From Variovorax davisae (lineage in GTDB: Bacteria > Pseudomonadota > Gammaproteobacteria > Burkholderiales > Burkholderiaceae_C): 64,000 nucleotides of DNA. The stretch is taken from contig NZ_JASZYS010000006.1 of the NCBI RefSeq assembly GCF_030316845.1, positions 124,001-188,000 on the forward strand, read 5' to 3'. The position numbers and the translations under genes are program-made. Shown piece by piece: positions 8,495-16,946 of this stretch. The notes under the pieces are model-generated. The model was not told the origin of the DNA and searched no databases. It was given only the letters and a program-made list of their open reading frames with translations. How positions within the stretch are numbered: position 1 is the stretch's first letter; the number at the start of each line of letters is the position of its first letter.

Positions 8495-9525
8495 GCGGGG
8501 ATCTCTTCGTTCCAGTGGACAGGGGCCAGCCCCGCCACCGGGGAGCGAAAGCTGGGCAGGGTGGTGCCGCGCAGGCTGCCGAGGTAGACGGTCTGGAGGT
8601 CCGGGCCGCCGAAGGTCAGGCTGGCCATCCAGGGGGCCAGGGTCCCGCAGGCGGCGGCCATGATCTCGGGTGTCAGCGTGCGGGCCTCGTAGTGAGCGTC
8701 GAGCGCGCGCGTCGCCTCGGGGTTGCCGTCGTCGAGCAAGGTCAGCAGATCGCCCTCGGGCGTGATCGCCACCAGCCGGTCGCTCATCACCAGGGTGACC
8801 CAGAGGTTGCCGAAGGCGTCGAAGGCAAAGCCGTCCGGAAAGCCCGGCAGGCGCTGCGGGCCGTAGGTCTCGCGCGCGCCCAGCGCGCCGTCGGCGAGCA
8901 CCTTGAGCCGCGAGATGCGGCGGGCATTGCTTTCCACCACATAGAGCCACTCCTCCCTGGCATCCATGCGGACCTCGTTGGTGCCCTCGAGGCCGTCCGC
9001 CACGATGCGCACGCCGCGCTCGTCGATGCACGCGATGTAGCCGTCGCGCGCGCGGGCGTTGATGGAATCGGTCCAGGGCTGCATGCGGGTGGTCACGGTG
9101 AGCCAGAGGCGGCCGCGCCGGTCCCGCAGCACGAAGTTGGCCTTGCCCAGCGGCTGGCCGTCGATCCGATCGAAGAGGCGGCGCACCCGGCCCTCGCGGT
9201 CCATGACCTCGACCGCATCGCTGCCCCAGTTGGCGATGAGAAGGTCGCCCCCGGGCAGGAACGCGAGGCCGTTGGGCAGCGACCCCTGGCTCAGGACATA
9301 GCGCGTGCCGAAGTCCGCCGCCGCCGCATCGCCCGGTGCGGCCGGCGCGACGAGGCGCTGGCTGCCGTCGGCGGCGATGCGCATCACGCCGCCGCGCGCA
9401 TCCGCGGCCCACAGCGTGCCATCGCGCTCGGCCAGCACGCATTCGGGCCGCTGGAGCCCGTGGCCGACATGGCGGATCGCGGCCCGGTCGACCTGCCAGC
9501 CGAGAAGAGGATTGTTTGGGGTCAT
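8491..9525 (-). CDS. SMP-30/gluconolactonase/LRE family protein
   Basis: A six-bladed beta-propeller, about 344 residues from the start MTPNNPLLGW at 9525; an in-frame ATG at 9552 would add nine residues. Metal-ligand positions of the family are visible: Glu in RPECVLAERDG, Asn in LPNGLAFLPGGDLL, Asp in PDGFAFDAFGNLWVT. Members hydrolyse sugar-acid lactones or related esters. It is the first gene of the minus-strand operon and faces the divergent LysR gene at 9662, whose product is its likely regulator. Confidence 0.88.
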   Translation of the reverse strand: MTPNNPLLGWQVDRAAIRHVGHGLQRPECVLAERDGTLWAADARGGVMRIAADGSQRLVAPAAPGDAAAADFGTRYVLSQGSLPNGLAFLPGGDLLIANWGSDAVEVMDREGRVRRLFDRIDGQPLGKANFVLRDRRGRLWLTVTTRMQPWTDSINARARDGYIACIDERGVRIVADGLEGTNEVRMDAREEWLYVVESNARRISRLKVLADGALGARETYGPQRLPGFPDGFAFDAFGNLWVTLVMSDRLVAITPEGDLLTLLDDGNPEATRALDAHYEARTLTPEIMAAACGTLAPWMASLTFGGPDLQTVYLGSLRGTTLPSFRSPVAGLAPVHWNEEIPA

Positions 9526-9588
9526 GCTGCTTCGAAAAAGTGGGCGCAGCATAGGCGCGACCCCCGGGTGCGCACCAACCGAATCTTT

Positions 9589-9603
9589 CGATGGCAGGCA
9601 TCG
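9589..9603. promoter_or_regulatory. inverted repeat in the divergent lactonase/LysR promoter region
   Basis: CGATG-GCAGG-CATCG is a perfect inverted repeat with 5-base arms in the 136 bases between the lactonase-like gene and the LysR gene. Its form matches a LysR-type operator (a T-N11-A core lies within the extended repeat). Binding is inferred from position only. Confidence 0.35.
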
Positions 9604-9661
9604 CGCGCACGGATACCTCGCACTGTCCTAAGATCGGCCGCATCCCAAGGAGACTGCCCGC

Positions 9662-10576
9662 ATGCGCTCTCAACGCATCGACCTGAATCTGCTGATCGCG
9701 CTCGACGCCCTGCTCGCCGAGAGCAACGTCACCCGCGCGGCCGAGCGCATGCACCTGACGCAGTCCGCGATGAGCGGCGTGCTGGCGCGCCTGCGCGACT
9801 ACTTCGAGGACCCCCTGCTGGTGCCGATGGGCCGCAGCATGCAGCTCACGCCGCGGGCGGAGAGCCTGGCCGAGCCGGTGCGCAAGATCCTGCTGCAGGT
9901 GGATGCCACGCTGGGCGTGAAGCCCGAGTTCGAGCCGGCGACGGCCGAGCGGCATTTCCGGGTCATCGCCTCCGACTACGTGACGCAGGTGCTGCTGGCC
10001 GAGGTGCTGCGCCGGATCGCGCAGATGGCGCCGCACCTGAGCTTCGACGTGCGGCCGACGCACAGCGGGATGGCGCAGGACCTGGACCAGGGCCGCGCCG
10101 ACTTTCTGGTGACGCCGGCGCACCTGACGCTGCCCGAGCATCCGCAGGCCGTGCTGTTCGACGACACCTACCACGTCATCGCCTGCCAGCAGAACGCCGA
10201 GCTGCGCGACGGCCTGACGCTCGAACAGTACCGGTCGCTGGGGCACGTCGTGTACCAGGCGGAACAGGGCGACAACCCGTGGTTCGAGCAGTGGTACGCC
10301 AACCAGCATGGCAACACGCGCCGCGTCGAGGTGGTGGCGCACGGCTTCCTGCTGATGCCGCGCTTCGTCGTCGGCACCCGCCGCATCGCCACCGTCCAGA
10401 CCCGGCTGGCGAAGCAATTCGTCCAGGCGATGCCATTGACCCTGCTGGAGCCTCCGCTGAACACCCCACGGTTGACCGAGGTCCTGCAATGGCACCGCTA
10501 TCGCGACGACGATCCCGGCGTGCGCTGGGTTCGCGGGCAGATCATCGCGCTGGCCGAGGTCATGCCTGCGATCTGA
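9662..10576 (+). CDS. LysR-family transcriptional regulator
   Basis: A 304-residue LysR regulator with winged-helix region VTRAAERMHLTQSAMSGVL (about residues 22-40), linker and effector-binding domain. The MRSQRIDLNLLIALDALL start and DPLLVPMGRSMQLTPRAE segment place it in the NodD/NahR-like branch, whose members often sense aromatic or phenolic compounds. It is transcribed away from the long minus-strand catabolic operon beginning at 9525, the usual arrangement for its activator. The effector is unknown. Confidence 0.92.
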   Translation: MRSQRIDLNLLIALDALLAESNVTRAAERMHLTQSAMSGVLARLRDYFEDPLLVPMGRSMQLTPRAESLAEPVRKILLQVDATLGVKPEFEPATAERHFRVIASDYVTQVLLAEVLRRIAQMAPHLSFDVRPTHSGMAQDLDQGRADFLVTPAHLTLPEHPQAVLFDDTYHVIACQQNAELRDGLTLEQYRSLGHVVYQAEQGDNPWFEQWYANQHGNTRRVEVVAHGFLLMPRFVVGTRRIATVQTRLAKQFVQAMPLTLLEPPLNTPRLTEVLQWHRYRDDDPGVRWVRGQIIALAEVMPAI

Positions 10577-10649
10577 GGCGGGCGATCTGCCGGCCACTGC
10601 GCATGCGGCAGCGTCGGCCGTTGCGGCGACTGGCCCGACCGGTTCGTCG

Positions 10650-11810
10650 TCAGCCCGCCTCGACCACCGCAGCCAGCTTTTCGAACAATTCCTGCGCGAG
10701 GTTGAGGTCGCGGCGCGAGCCTTCGGGCGTGGCGTTCACCATCACCGAGACCGTCGCCTCGCGGGACGCCAGGTTCATGGTCGCGACCTGGAAGCCGACG
10801 CCGCTGCCCGTATGTCCCCACCAGTCGCCGATCTGTCCGATCCCCAAGCCGTAGCGGTCGTACTCGGGGCCGTTGGTGACCGCACGCGCACGCGACTTGC
10901 GCAGGCTCTGGAGTTCCGCACCGAGCAGCGAGCCGCGACCCAGCGCGTCGCCCCACACGAGCAGGTCGGCCAGCGTCGATGCCATGGCGCCGGATCCCGC
11001 CAGCGAAGTCGGGCTGATGAGCGGTTGGTCGTCGGCGACACCCGTGACGACATCGACCGCATACGGCGTCGGGGTCGGCGGCGGCAGGTTGGCCGACGAG
11101 GGATAGCGCGTGCCGTTCAGCCCGAGCGGCCTGAAGATTCGCGCGGCCAGCAGGTCGCCCAGCAGCTGGCCGGTCACCGCTTCGATCACCATGCCGAGCA
11201 GCACCGTGTTGGTGTTGCTGTACTGGTACTGCTCGCCGGGAAGAAAGGCCGGCTTCACGGCGAACGAGAAGGCGACGAGTTGCTGCGGCGTCCAGACGTG
11301 CAGCGTGTCCTTGACGAAGACCTCGAAGAAGCCCGGCTGCATCGAGTAGTCGGCCAGTCCGCTCTGGTTGCCGGCAAGGTCGGCCAGGTCGATCAGGTTT
11401 CCATTCGGCACGCCTGCGACATAGCGCTCGATCTTGTGGTCCAGCGCAAGCTGGCCGGATTGCACCAGTTGAAGAAGCAGCGTCACCGTGAACGACTTGG
11501 TCACGCTGCGGATCGGGAACGTGCTGTTCAGCGCCATCGGCGTGGCGCGGGCGACGTCGGCCAGCCCGAAGGCTCGCATCCAGGGGGTCTGGCCGGCCAC
11601 GTTCACGCCGGCCAGGATGCCCGGCGGGTGATAGGTCGCGAAGATGCTGTCGACCGCCTCGACGCAAGCGGCGTCGCGGGAATTCGCGGCCAGGGCGACA
11701 AGCACGCCCGAATCGCCCGAGCCGCCACCGCCGCACGAGGCCAGCCACGGCGCCAGGGCCGCCGCACCGGCCCAGCGGCCGAGCTGACGACGCGAAAGAT
11801 CGAAACGCAT
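10650..11810 (-). CDS. serine hydrolase lipoprotein (beta-lactamase class C/DD-peptidase fold)
   Basis: A 386-residue exported protein. The N-terminus MRFDLSRRQLGRWAG is twin-arginine-like and is followed by a lipobox LASC and a glycine-rich spacer, so it is probably a lipoprotein. Active-site motifs of the class C/EstB family are present: SVTK (Ser and Lys, near residue 100), YSNTN, and HTGSG in the KTG position. Such proteins act as esterases, D-aminopeptidases or cell-wall peptidases; true beta-lactamase activity is not indicated. Ribosome site GAGGTAGAGC precedes the ATG. It appears to be a single-gene unit. Confidence 0.88.
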   Translation of the reverse strand: MRFDLSRRQLGRWAGAAALAPWLASCGGGGSGDSGVLVALAANSRDAACVEAVDSIFATYHPPGILAGVNVAGQTPWMRAFGLADVARATPMALNSTFPIRSVTKSFTVTLLLQLVQSGQLALDHKIERYVAGVPNGNLIDLADLAGNQSGLADYSMQPGFFEVFVKDTLHVWTPQQLVAFSFAVKPAFLPGEQYQYSNTNTVLLGMVIEAVTGQLLGDLLAARIFRPLGLNGTRYPSSANLPPPTPTPYAVDVVTGVADDQPLISPTSLAGSGAMASTLADLLVWGDALGRGSLLGAELQSLRKSRARAVTNGPEYDRYGLGIGQIGDWWGHTGSGVGFQVATMNLASREATVSVMVNATPEGSRRDLNLAQELFEKLAAVVEAG

Positions 11811-11881
11811 GCTCTACCTCTCGACGGGTGCGCGGGGTTGCGCTCCGACGCATCCTAATCCAGAGCCCCGCGCCTGCGCGC

Positions 11882-12262
11882 TCAGTCCTTGCTGAATGCC
11901 CGCGCTGCCTCCGCCGTGTCCAGTGCCTCGCGAAGCCGCTTGATCTTGCCTCCCTCCGCAATGAGCAGGCCGGCATAGGTTTGCCGGTAGAGCTTGCCGG
12001 TGTCGATCACGTGTGCCTCGACGGCGTATTCGCCGAAGACCCGGTCGGGCGTATCGATCCACAACTTGAAGTCCTGGAATCGGAAGTCCGGTATTTTCGC
12101 CAGCAGCCCGGAGATCAGCTGCTCGATGGCCGCGGGCCCCTGGGCGTGCGCCTTGACGGTCGGAAGTTCGAGTACGCCGTCCTCCGCAAAGAGGGCTGCG
12201 GCGGCGGCCGGCGTGCGGATGCTGGCCTGGTAGGCTTCAAGCAGTTCGAGAGCGGTTTTCAT
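11882..12262 (-). CDS. nuclear transport factor 2 family (SnoaL-like) protein
   Basis: A 126-residue single-domain protein with the NTF2-like pattern: an N-terminal helix with LLEAYQA, an AALFAEDGVLELP segment, then a strand-rich half ending in GKIKRLREALDT. Proteins of this fold include ketosteroid-isomerase-like and lactone-handling enzymes as well as non-catalytic binding proteins; no catalytic assignment is possible. It starts ten bases downstream of the SDR at 12273 and is probably cotranscribed with it. Confidence 0.8.
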   Translation of the reverse strand: MKTALELLEAYQASIRTPAAAAALFAEDGVLELPTVKAHAQGPAAIEQLISGLLAKIPDFRFQDFKLWIDTPDRVFGEYAVEAHVIDTGKLYRQTYAGLLIAEGGKIKRLREALDTAEAARAFSKD

Positions 12263-12272
12263 GGTGCCTGCC

Positions 12273-13037
12273 TCAGACCTGGGCCATGCCGCCATCGGCG
12301 AAGAGCTCGATGCCGTTGATGAAGGACGCGTCGTCCGAGGCGAGGAAGACCGCTGCCTTGGCCACATCCTCGGGCTGCCCGATCCGCCCGACAGGAATCT
12401 GCGCGGTCAGGTGGTCGAGCAGCCCTTGCTGCTGCGCCGCGTCCGGCCCGGCGAGCTCGACCAGGCCCGGCGTGCGGATCGGCCCCGGCGACAGCGTGTT
12501 GACGCGGATCGCACGGCCCTGGAGATCCAGAACCCAGCTGCGCGCGAGATTGCGGACCGCGGCCTTGGTGGCGCTGTAGATGCTGAAGTTCGCGGTGCCT
12601 GAAACCCCGGCCGTCGAGCCGGCCAGGATGACCGATGCGCCGTTGGCCGCCTGGTCGAGCAGCGGCAGCGCCTTCTGCACCGTGAACACGACCCCCTTGA
12701 CGTTGCGATCGAAGGTCTGGTCGAAATGCGCCTCGGTGATGGCGCCCAGCGGCAGCATCTCGCCGCCGCCTGCGTTGGCGTACAGCACGTCGATGCGGCC
12801 GTGCTGCGACCTGACCGTCTCGTACAGGCGATCCAGGTCGTCGAGCCGGGTCGAATCGGCCTGCACACCGGTCGCATTGGCGCCGATGGCCGCCACGGCC
12901 GCGTCGAGTTCGGCCTGGCGGCGGCCCGTGATGTAGACGAATGCGCCTTCTGCCGCGAAGGCCTTCGCGGCGGCGAGGCCGATGCCCGTGGTGCCGCCCG
13001 TGATGACCGCGACCTTGTCTGCGAGTTTGTTGCCCAT
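12273..13037 (-). CDS. SDR-family oxidoreductase
   Basis: A 254-residue classical SDR: cofactor motif [10 protein letters not shown], a variant NAG motif (YANAGGGEM), catalytic Ser in LAGSTAG and Tyr/Lys in YSATK, and the C-terminal [15 protein letters not shown]. It is preceded by a ribosome site GGAGCAAG and faces the LysR gene at 13167, which is the likely regulator. With the NTF2-like gene it forms a two-gene operon. This SDR type is often induced by quinones or other electrophiles when paired with a short-linker LysR, but that is inference. Confidence 0.9.
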   Translation of the reverse strand: MGNKLADKVAVITGGTTGIGLAAAKAFAAEGAFVYITGRRQAELDAAVAAIGANATGVQADSTRLDDLDRLYETVRSQHGRIDVLYANAGGGEMLPLGAITEAHFDQTFDRNVKGVVFTVQKALPLLDQAANGASVILAGSTAGVSGTANFSIYSATKAAVRNLARSWVLDLQGRAIRVNTLSPGPIRTPGLVELAGPDAAQQQGLLDHLTAQIPVGRIGQPEDVAKAAVFLASDDASFINGIELFADGGMAQV

Positions 13038-13073
13038 GTCTTGCTCCAGTTGTTGAGAGGGTGAGCGAAGCTT

Positions 13074-13109
13074 ATTGAGTTCACATCAATGAATAAAGAT
13101 TGAAATCTT
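13074..13109. promoter_or_regulatory. AT-rich divergent promoter region with two palindromes
   Basis: ATTGA-GTTCACA-TCAAT (13074-13090) is a LysR-type T-N11-A box with 5-base arms. AAGATT-GA-AATCTT (13096-13109) is a second perfect palindrome. Both lie in the conspicuously AT-rich gap between the SDR at 13037 and the LysR gene at 13167, so they are likely binding and activation sites of that regulator. Confidence 0.55.
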
Positions 13110-13166
13110 GACTTGTTAATTTCCATGGATGAATAATCTGTCGCGAAGCCACTGATTTGCCCCTGC

Positions 13167-14108
13167 ATGGACCAACTGCTAGCCTTGCGCGTCTTCGTTC
13201 GGATCGCCGAGTCGGGCACGTTCTCGAAGGCTGCCGATTCGATGAACATCCCGCGCCCGACGGTGACCAAGCTCGTGCAGGACCTCGAGCGCCATCTCGC
13301 CACCAAGCTGCTGCATCGGACGACCCGGCGGGTCAGCGTGACGCCGGAGGGTGCGGCCTATTACGAGCGCGCCAAGCGCCTCATCGGCGACCTCGACGAG
13401 ATGGACGAAGGCGCCGGTCGCGCACGGGCTCAGCCGCGCGGCCGCATTCGCGTCGACATCGGCTCGGTGCTGGCCAACATGATCCTGATCCCGGCGCTGC
13501 CGGGCTTTCGTGCGCGTCATCCGGACCTGCACATCGACCTGGGCGTCAGCGATCGGCCGATCGACCTGATCGGCGAAGGGGTCGACTGCGTGATTCGCGG
13601 CGGCGAACTGGCCGACACCACCCTGGTCGCGCGGCGCATCGCCGACCTCGATTGGGTGACCTGCGCGAGCCCCCTGTACCTCGGTGCGCGCGGCGTGCCG
13701 AAGCATCCGTCGGAGCTGCTGCCCCGCGAGCCGGAGGCGAAGCAAACCACGCGGGTGCCGGGCCATGCCATCGCCGGCTACTTCTCGTCGCTCACCGGCC
13801 GGGCCTTCCCGCTCGAGTTCCGCAAGGCAGACGAGCAGATCCTGGTGCAAGGGCAGGTCGTCGTCGCGGTCAACGAGAGCACGGCCCACCTGAGCGCGCT
13901 GCTCGCGGGCGTCGGCCTGGGGCAGGCCTTCAAGTTCATGGTCGCGCCTCACCTGCAGAGCGGAAGGCTTCGCACCGTGCTCGACGACTGGCGCCGCCCG
14001 CGGCAACCGCTTCACGTGGTCTATCCGGGCAGCCGGCACCTGAGCGCCAAGACGCGGCTGTTCGTCGACTGGGTGGCGGAGGTGTTTGCGCCGTTCGACG
14101 ACCGCTGA
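13167..14108 (+). CDS. LysR-family transcriptional regulator
   Basis: A 313-residue regulator: MDQLLALRVFVRIAESG, winged helix TFSKAADSMNIPRPTVTKLV, recognition of the wing by HRTTRRVSVTPEG, then the effector domain. The sequence is typical of the large group of LysR proteins divergent from a single SDR operon. It is transcribed away from 12273-13037 and probably controls it. Confidence 0.93.
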   Translation: MDQLLALRVFVRIAESGTFSKAADSMNIPRPTVTKLVQDLERHLATKLLHRTTRRVSVTPEGAAYYERAKRLIGDLDEMDEGAGRARAQPRGRIRVDIGSVLANMILIPALPGFRARHPDLHIDLGVSDRPIDLIGEGVDCVIRGGELADTTLVARRIADLDWVTCASPLYLGARGVPKHPSELLPREPEAKQTTRVPGHAIAGYFSSLTGRAFPLEFRKADEQILVQGQVVVAVNESTAHLSALLAGVGLGQAFKFMVAPHLQSGRLRTVLDDWRRPRQPLHVVYPGSRHLSAKTRLFVDWVAEVFAPFDDR

Positions 14109-14261
14109 GGTCGGGTCGAGGCCCCGGGCCCCTCGGTGCCCCGGCGGGGGTCACGTTCTCACCCGCGACGACGGGCTCTTCCTACGCGCCATGAATGCCG
14201 CCCGCGCAAGAGTTCGGGATCTGCCACTCTGACGCCGCCGGCGCGCGGCCTGAAAGTCACC

Positions 14262-14666
14262 ATGATCTCCACCTTCAGCCTCGACCCCTCGATGGTTGCG
14301 ACCATCGGCGGGGCCTTCTATCCCACAGGCTATTCGATGGTCATGTTCCCGGACGAGGCGACTGCGGTGGCCGTGGCCACCGACTTGAGCACCGAACTGA
14401 CAGAGCTGCAAATCTTCCTCCTTCCACCGTCGACCGTTTTCTCGCAACTCACGCCCACGGTCAGCGACGCCGACGACCCCCTGCCCTCCGCCGGCACCGA
14501 AGGCGCCACCGTGCGCGCCTACACGAAGCTGGCGAAGGAGGGGCACCACGGGCTCCTGGTGGAAACGCCGAACGAGGACACGGCTCAGCGGATGATGGAA
14601 GTGGTACGGCGCCACCCCTACTCGATCGCGCAGCGCTATCGCATGCTGGTCATCGAAGACCTGTGA
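14262..14666 (+). CDS. conserved hypothetical protein
   Basis: A 134-residue soluble protein if started at MISTFSLDPSM (14262); an in-frame upstream ATG at 14136 gives 42 extra residues rich in Arg and Pro that look non-coding. The sequence FYPTGYSMVMFPDEATAVAV, repeated acidic stretches and a Pro-His-Tyr-rich end have no motif I recognise. A glycine near the start and alternating hydrophobics suggest a small alpha/beta fold. It stands alone between a LysR gene and a convergent small membrane-protein gene. Confidence 0.6.
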   Translation: MISTFSLDPSMVATIGGAFYPTGYSMVMFPDEATAVAVATDLSTELTELQIFLLPPSTVFSQLTPTVSDADDPLPSAGTEGATVRAYTKLAKEGHHGLLVETPNEDTAQRMMEVVRRHPYSIAQRYRMLVIEDL

Positions 14667-14735
14667 GACCGCTGGCGGCGTCGACCCCGCACCGGACCAC
14701 GGCGCGCGGGTCGGCCCCGCCTCCGGGCGCACGCA

Positions 14736-15059
14736 TCATCGCCGAGGCGTGGGTCCGGCGGCACCTTGACGTGCGCAGAAGCGGGCTCGCATCCTGGCCG
14801 TGAGACCCCACAGCAAGAGGAGGTTCGCCAACAGGCCGACGCAGACCACCAATGCGGCGCGATCGGCGAAGCCGGCGCTCAAGTCGAGCACCAACAGGGC
14901 CAGGGACCATGGCAGCGCGCAGAGCACGGCAACGACCAGCCAGATGCTCTGTTCGCTCGGCCGCAGCGCGGCGGCCGCCATGGGGATCGCGACGGCAGAG
15001 GCGATCGCTGGCGCCCACCATGCGTGGCGGTACCAGAGCGGCGGGAGAGGGCTGGTCAT
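14736..15059 (-). CDS. small predicted membrane protein
   Basis: A 107-residue protein starting MTSPLPPLWYRHAWW. Three hydrophobic segments are visible: AIASAVAIPMAAAAL (about 15-30), IWLVVAVLCALPWSLALLVL (about 38-57) and AALVVCVGLLANLLLLWGL (about 67-86), followed by a basic tail. No functional motif is seen. It runs in the same direction as the small genes at 15217 and 15630 but with gaps of about 150 bases. Confidence 0.6.
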   Translation of the reverse strand: MTSPLPPLWYRHAWWAPAIASAVAIPMAAAALRPSEQSIWLVVAVLCALPWSLALLVLDLSAGFADRAALVVCVGLLANLLLLWGLTARMRARFCARQGAAGPTPRR

Positions 15060-15216
15060 GCCCGAAATTGTGGAGGGACGAGGGCCGTCGCGTCCGCGCA
15101 ATTTCGCACGCTGACATGCTGGATCTGAAGCTTGTCGCGTGCCGCCCACAGGCAGCCACGAAGTCCCGCTTCGCCGCCACCCCGCGGCAGGCAGCACTCG
15201 TTCCGGAGGCTTCGTG

Positions 15217-15489
15217 TCACGGTTGCCGCGTTCGCCGGCCTTTGCCGGTGGCCGAGTCGTCCCGGGCGTTCGGGTCGACGATCCGGACCACGAGGTCGCC
15301 CGCCAGCGTTCTGAAGGTGTCGTAGCGATCGGCGCACTCCAGCGGTTCCCCGTTGTCGAGATAGAACTTCGGCTCTCGCCTTTTTTCGACCGGTCCGTAC
15401 GCTGTCCTGACAAGGAACGTCTGCGTTCGGCGAAACACGATGTGCATCCGGCCATCGGTGCCGAATGCCCGAAAGATGTCGGTTTGCAT
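15217..15489 (-). CDS. small hypothetical protein
   Basis: A 90-residue soluble protein starting MQTDIFRAFGTDGRMHIVF with alternating strands (TFLVRTAYGPVEK, EPKFYLDNGEPLE, DLVVRIVDPN) and a charged tail. The composition is gene-like and the codons keep G/C in third position, but I do not recognise the family. The flanking 140-160 bases on each side hold no better frame. Confidence 0.5.
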   Translation of the reverse strand: MQTDIFRAFGTDGRMHIVFRRTQTFLVRTAYGPVEKRREPKFYLDNGEPLECADRYDTFRTLAGDLVVRIVDPNARDDSATGKGRRTRQP

Positions 15490-15629
15490 GGTGCGCTGCG
15501 ACCGCAATGCTGAAGCCGCCACTCTCGGCCACGGCCGCGCGCCAACGCGTAAGAAGTTCATGCAAGCGCAGTAAGGCGGCGTCTGACTTCGCGCGATCCT
15601 GGAGCGCGCCTGCGACCCACGGGGGCGGC

Positions 15630-15944
15630 CTAGCGACCGTCGCGTGTTCCCGGCGCATCCGCTCGCAGCAGGGCTTGGCGTGCACGCCGCGCGGCCAGTT
15701 GCAGCCAATGGGCATCGACGCGGGGCCGGCTCAGGGGCTCGTCCGGATAGTGAAACCGCAAGAGCTCGTTTCTCCCCTCCTCCGTGATCGCGAGCACCCT
15801 TGCGGCGCGCTCCGGCGGCTCGTCCATCAAGGCCAGCACCCAGCCGGCCCGCCGCAGGCTCCTGATCGCATCGATGTCTGCCGCCGCATGGAAGGCTTGT
15901 GGCAGCGGCGTGCCGGCGATCTGCCGCAAGAACTCGACGGACAT
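15630..15944 (-). CDS. small protein with winged-helix-like pattern
   Basis: A 104-residue protein from MSVEFLRQIAGTPLP. The start at 15944 is fixed by a strong AGGAG five bases upstream; a TTG at 15959 would overlap that site. The middle (IDAIRSLRRAGWVLALMDEP followed by VLAITEEGRNELLRF) looks like the helix-wing segment of MarR/PadR-type DNA-binding domains, but the protein is short and the match is only by eye. It is upstream of the other two small minus-strand genes. Confidence 0.6.
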   Translation of the reverse strand: MSVEFLRQIAGTPLPQAFHAAADIDAIRSLRRAGWVLALMDEPPERAARVLAITEEGRNELLRFHYPDEPLSRPRVDAHWLQLAARRARQALLRADAPGTRDGR

Positions 15945-16070
15945 GACATCTCCTCGCAAGATTTCGAATCGGCGGGAAGCCTAGCGCGCGCCGTCCGCCG
16001 ACCCTGTCGGCGCCATCGAAAAGATCCTGTCGGTGTCGGGCCTACATCGCCGCCGACCGGAGCGGGGTCG

Positions 16071-16772
16071 CTACAAGGAGCGCATCAAGCCACCGTCGAC
16101 GCGAATGTTCTGTCCCGTGATGTACGCGCCGCCGTCCGAGCCCAGGAACACGATGGTCGCGGCGACCTCCTCGCTGGTGCCGTAGCGCTGCATCGGCACG
16201 CTCTGGCGGCGTTCCTCCTTCGCGGGAAGGCTGTCGATCCAGCCGGGCAGCACGTTGTTCATGCGCACGTTGCTGGCCGCATACTGGTCCGCATACAGCT
16301 TGGTGAAGGCGGCGAGCCCGGCCCGGAACACGCCCGAGGCCGGGAACATCGCGCTGGGCTCCACGGCCCAGGCCGACGAGATGTTGATGATCGCGCCGCC
16401 CTTCTGCTTCTCCATCACCGGCGTCACCAGCCGCACCGCGCGCACCACATTCATCAGGTAGATGTTCATGCCCGCGATCCACTGCTCGTCGCTCAGCTCG
16501 AGCAAGGGCGACTTGGGCCCGTGGCCGGCACCGTTCACGAGCACGTCGATGCGGCCCCAGCGCGCCATCGTCAGGTCGACCAGGCGCGCGAGGTCCTCGT
16601 TCGACTGGTTGGAGCCGGTGACGCCGATGCCGCCCAGTTCCTTGCCGAGCGCCTCGCCCTTGCCGGACGAAGACAGAACGGCCACCTCGAAACCGCTGCC
16701 CGCCAGCTTGCGCGCGGCGGCGGCTCCCATGCCGCTCCCGCCGCCCACGACCACTGCCACTTTTGCTGCCAT
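16071..16772 (-). CDS. atypical SDR-family protein lacking the catalytic Tyr and Lys
   Basis: A 233-residue Rossmann protein starting MAAKVAVVVGGGSGMG. Glycine motif, NGAG motif (VLVNGAGHG), ISSAWA serine and the C-terminal GGAYITGQNIRVDGGLM place it in the classical SDR family. Where classical members carry YxxxK, the sequence reads ASGVFRAGLAAF: Ser and Arg occupy the Tyr and Lys positions. It may therefore use a different catalytic arrangement or none. It is divergent from the TetR gene, with a perfect palindrome between them, so it probably belongs to that regulon. Confidence 0.85.
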   Translation of the reverse strand: MAAKVAVVVGGGSGMGAAAARKLAGSGFEVAVLSSSGKGEALGKELGGIGVTGSNQSNEDLARLVDLTMARWGRIDVLVNGAGHGPKSPLLELSDEQWIAGMNIYLMNVVRAVRLVTPVMEKQKGGAIINISSAWAVEPSAMFPASGVFRAGLAAFTKLYADQYAASNVRMNNVLPGWIDSLPAKEERRQSVPMQRYGTSEEVAATIVFLGSDGGAYITGQNIRVDGGLMRSL

Positions 16773-16906
16773 GGGTTTCTTTCCTTCGAAGACGAATGCT
16801 CGGACGACCCGCGCGGCGGAGGCACCCGCCGGACGCGATGGTCGACATGGTAGCCCCCACGTTCCGTGGCCAGCCCGACAGAAAGCCAGCGGGAGACTTG
16901 CGCAAT

Positions 16907-16932
16907 TTACTTGCAATCACGCAAGCAAGTAA
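16907..16932. promoter_or_regulatory. probable TetR operator
   Basis: A perfect 8-base inverted repeat, TTACTTGC at 16907-16914 and GCAAGTAA at 16925-16932, separated by ten bases, ends 14 bases before the TetR ATG and lies in the divergent region with the SDR at 16772. Size, symmetry and position are those of a TetR-family operator giving autoregulation. Confidence 0.7.
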
Positions 16933-16946
16933 CTAAGATTCGAGGC

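Noticed and set aside
7505-10597. Open frame extending far upstream of the FAH-type gene
   Set aside because: Only the part from 8494 shows conserved motifs; the rest crosses the lactonase gene and the LysR gene.
10577-10649. Terminator between the convergent LysR and serine-hydrolase genes
   Set aside because: Only a weak TGCCG/CGGCA stem with no T tract.
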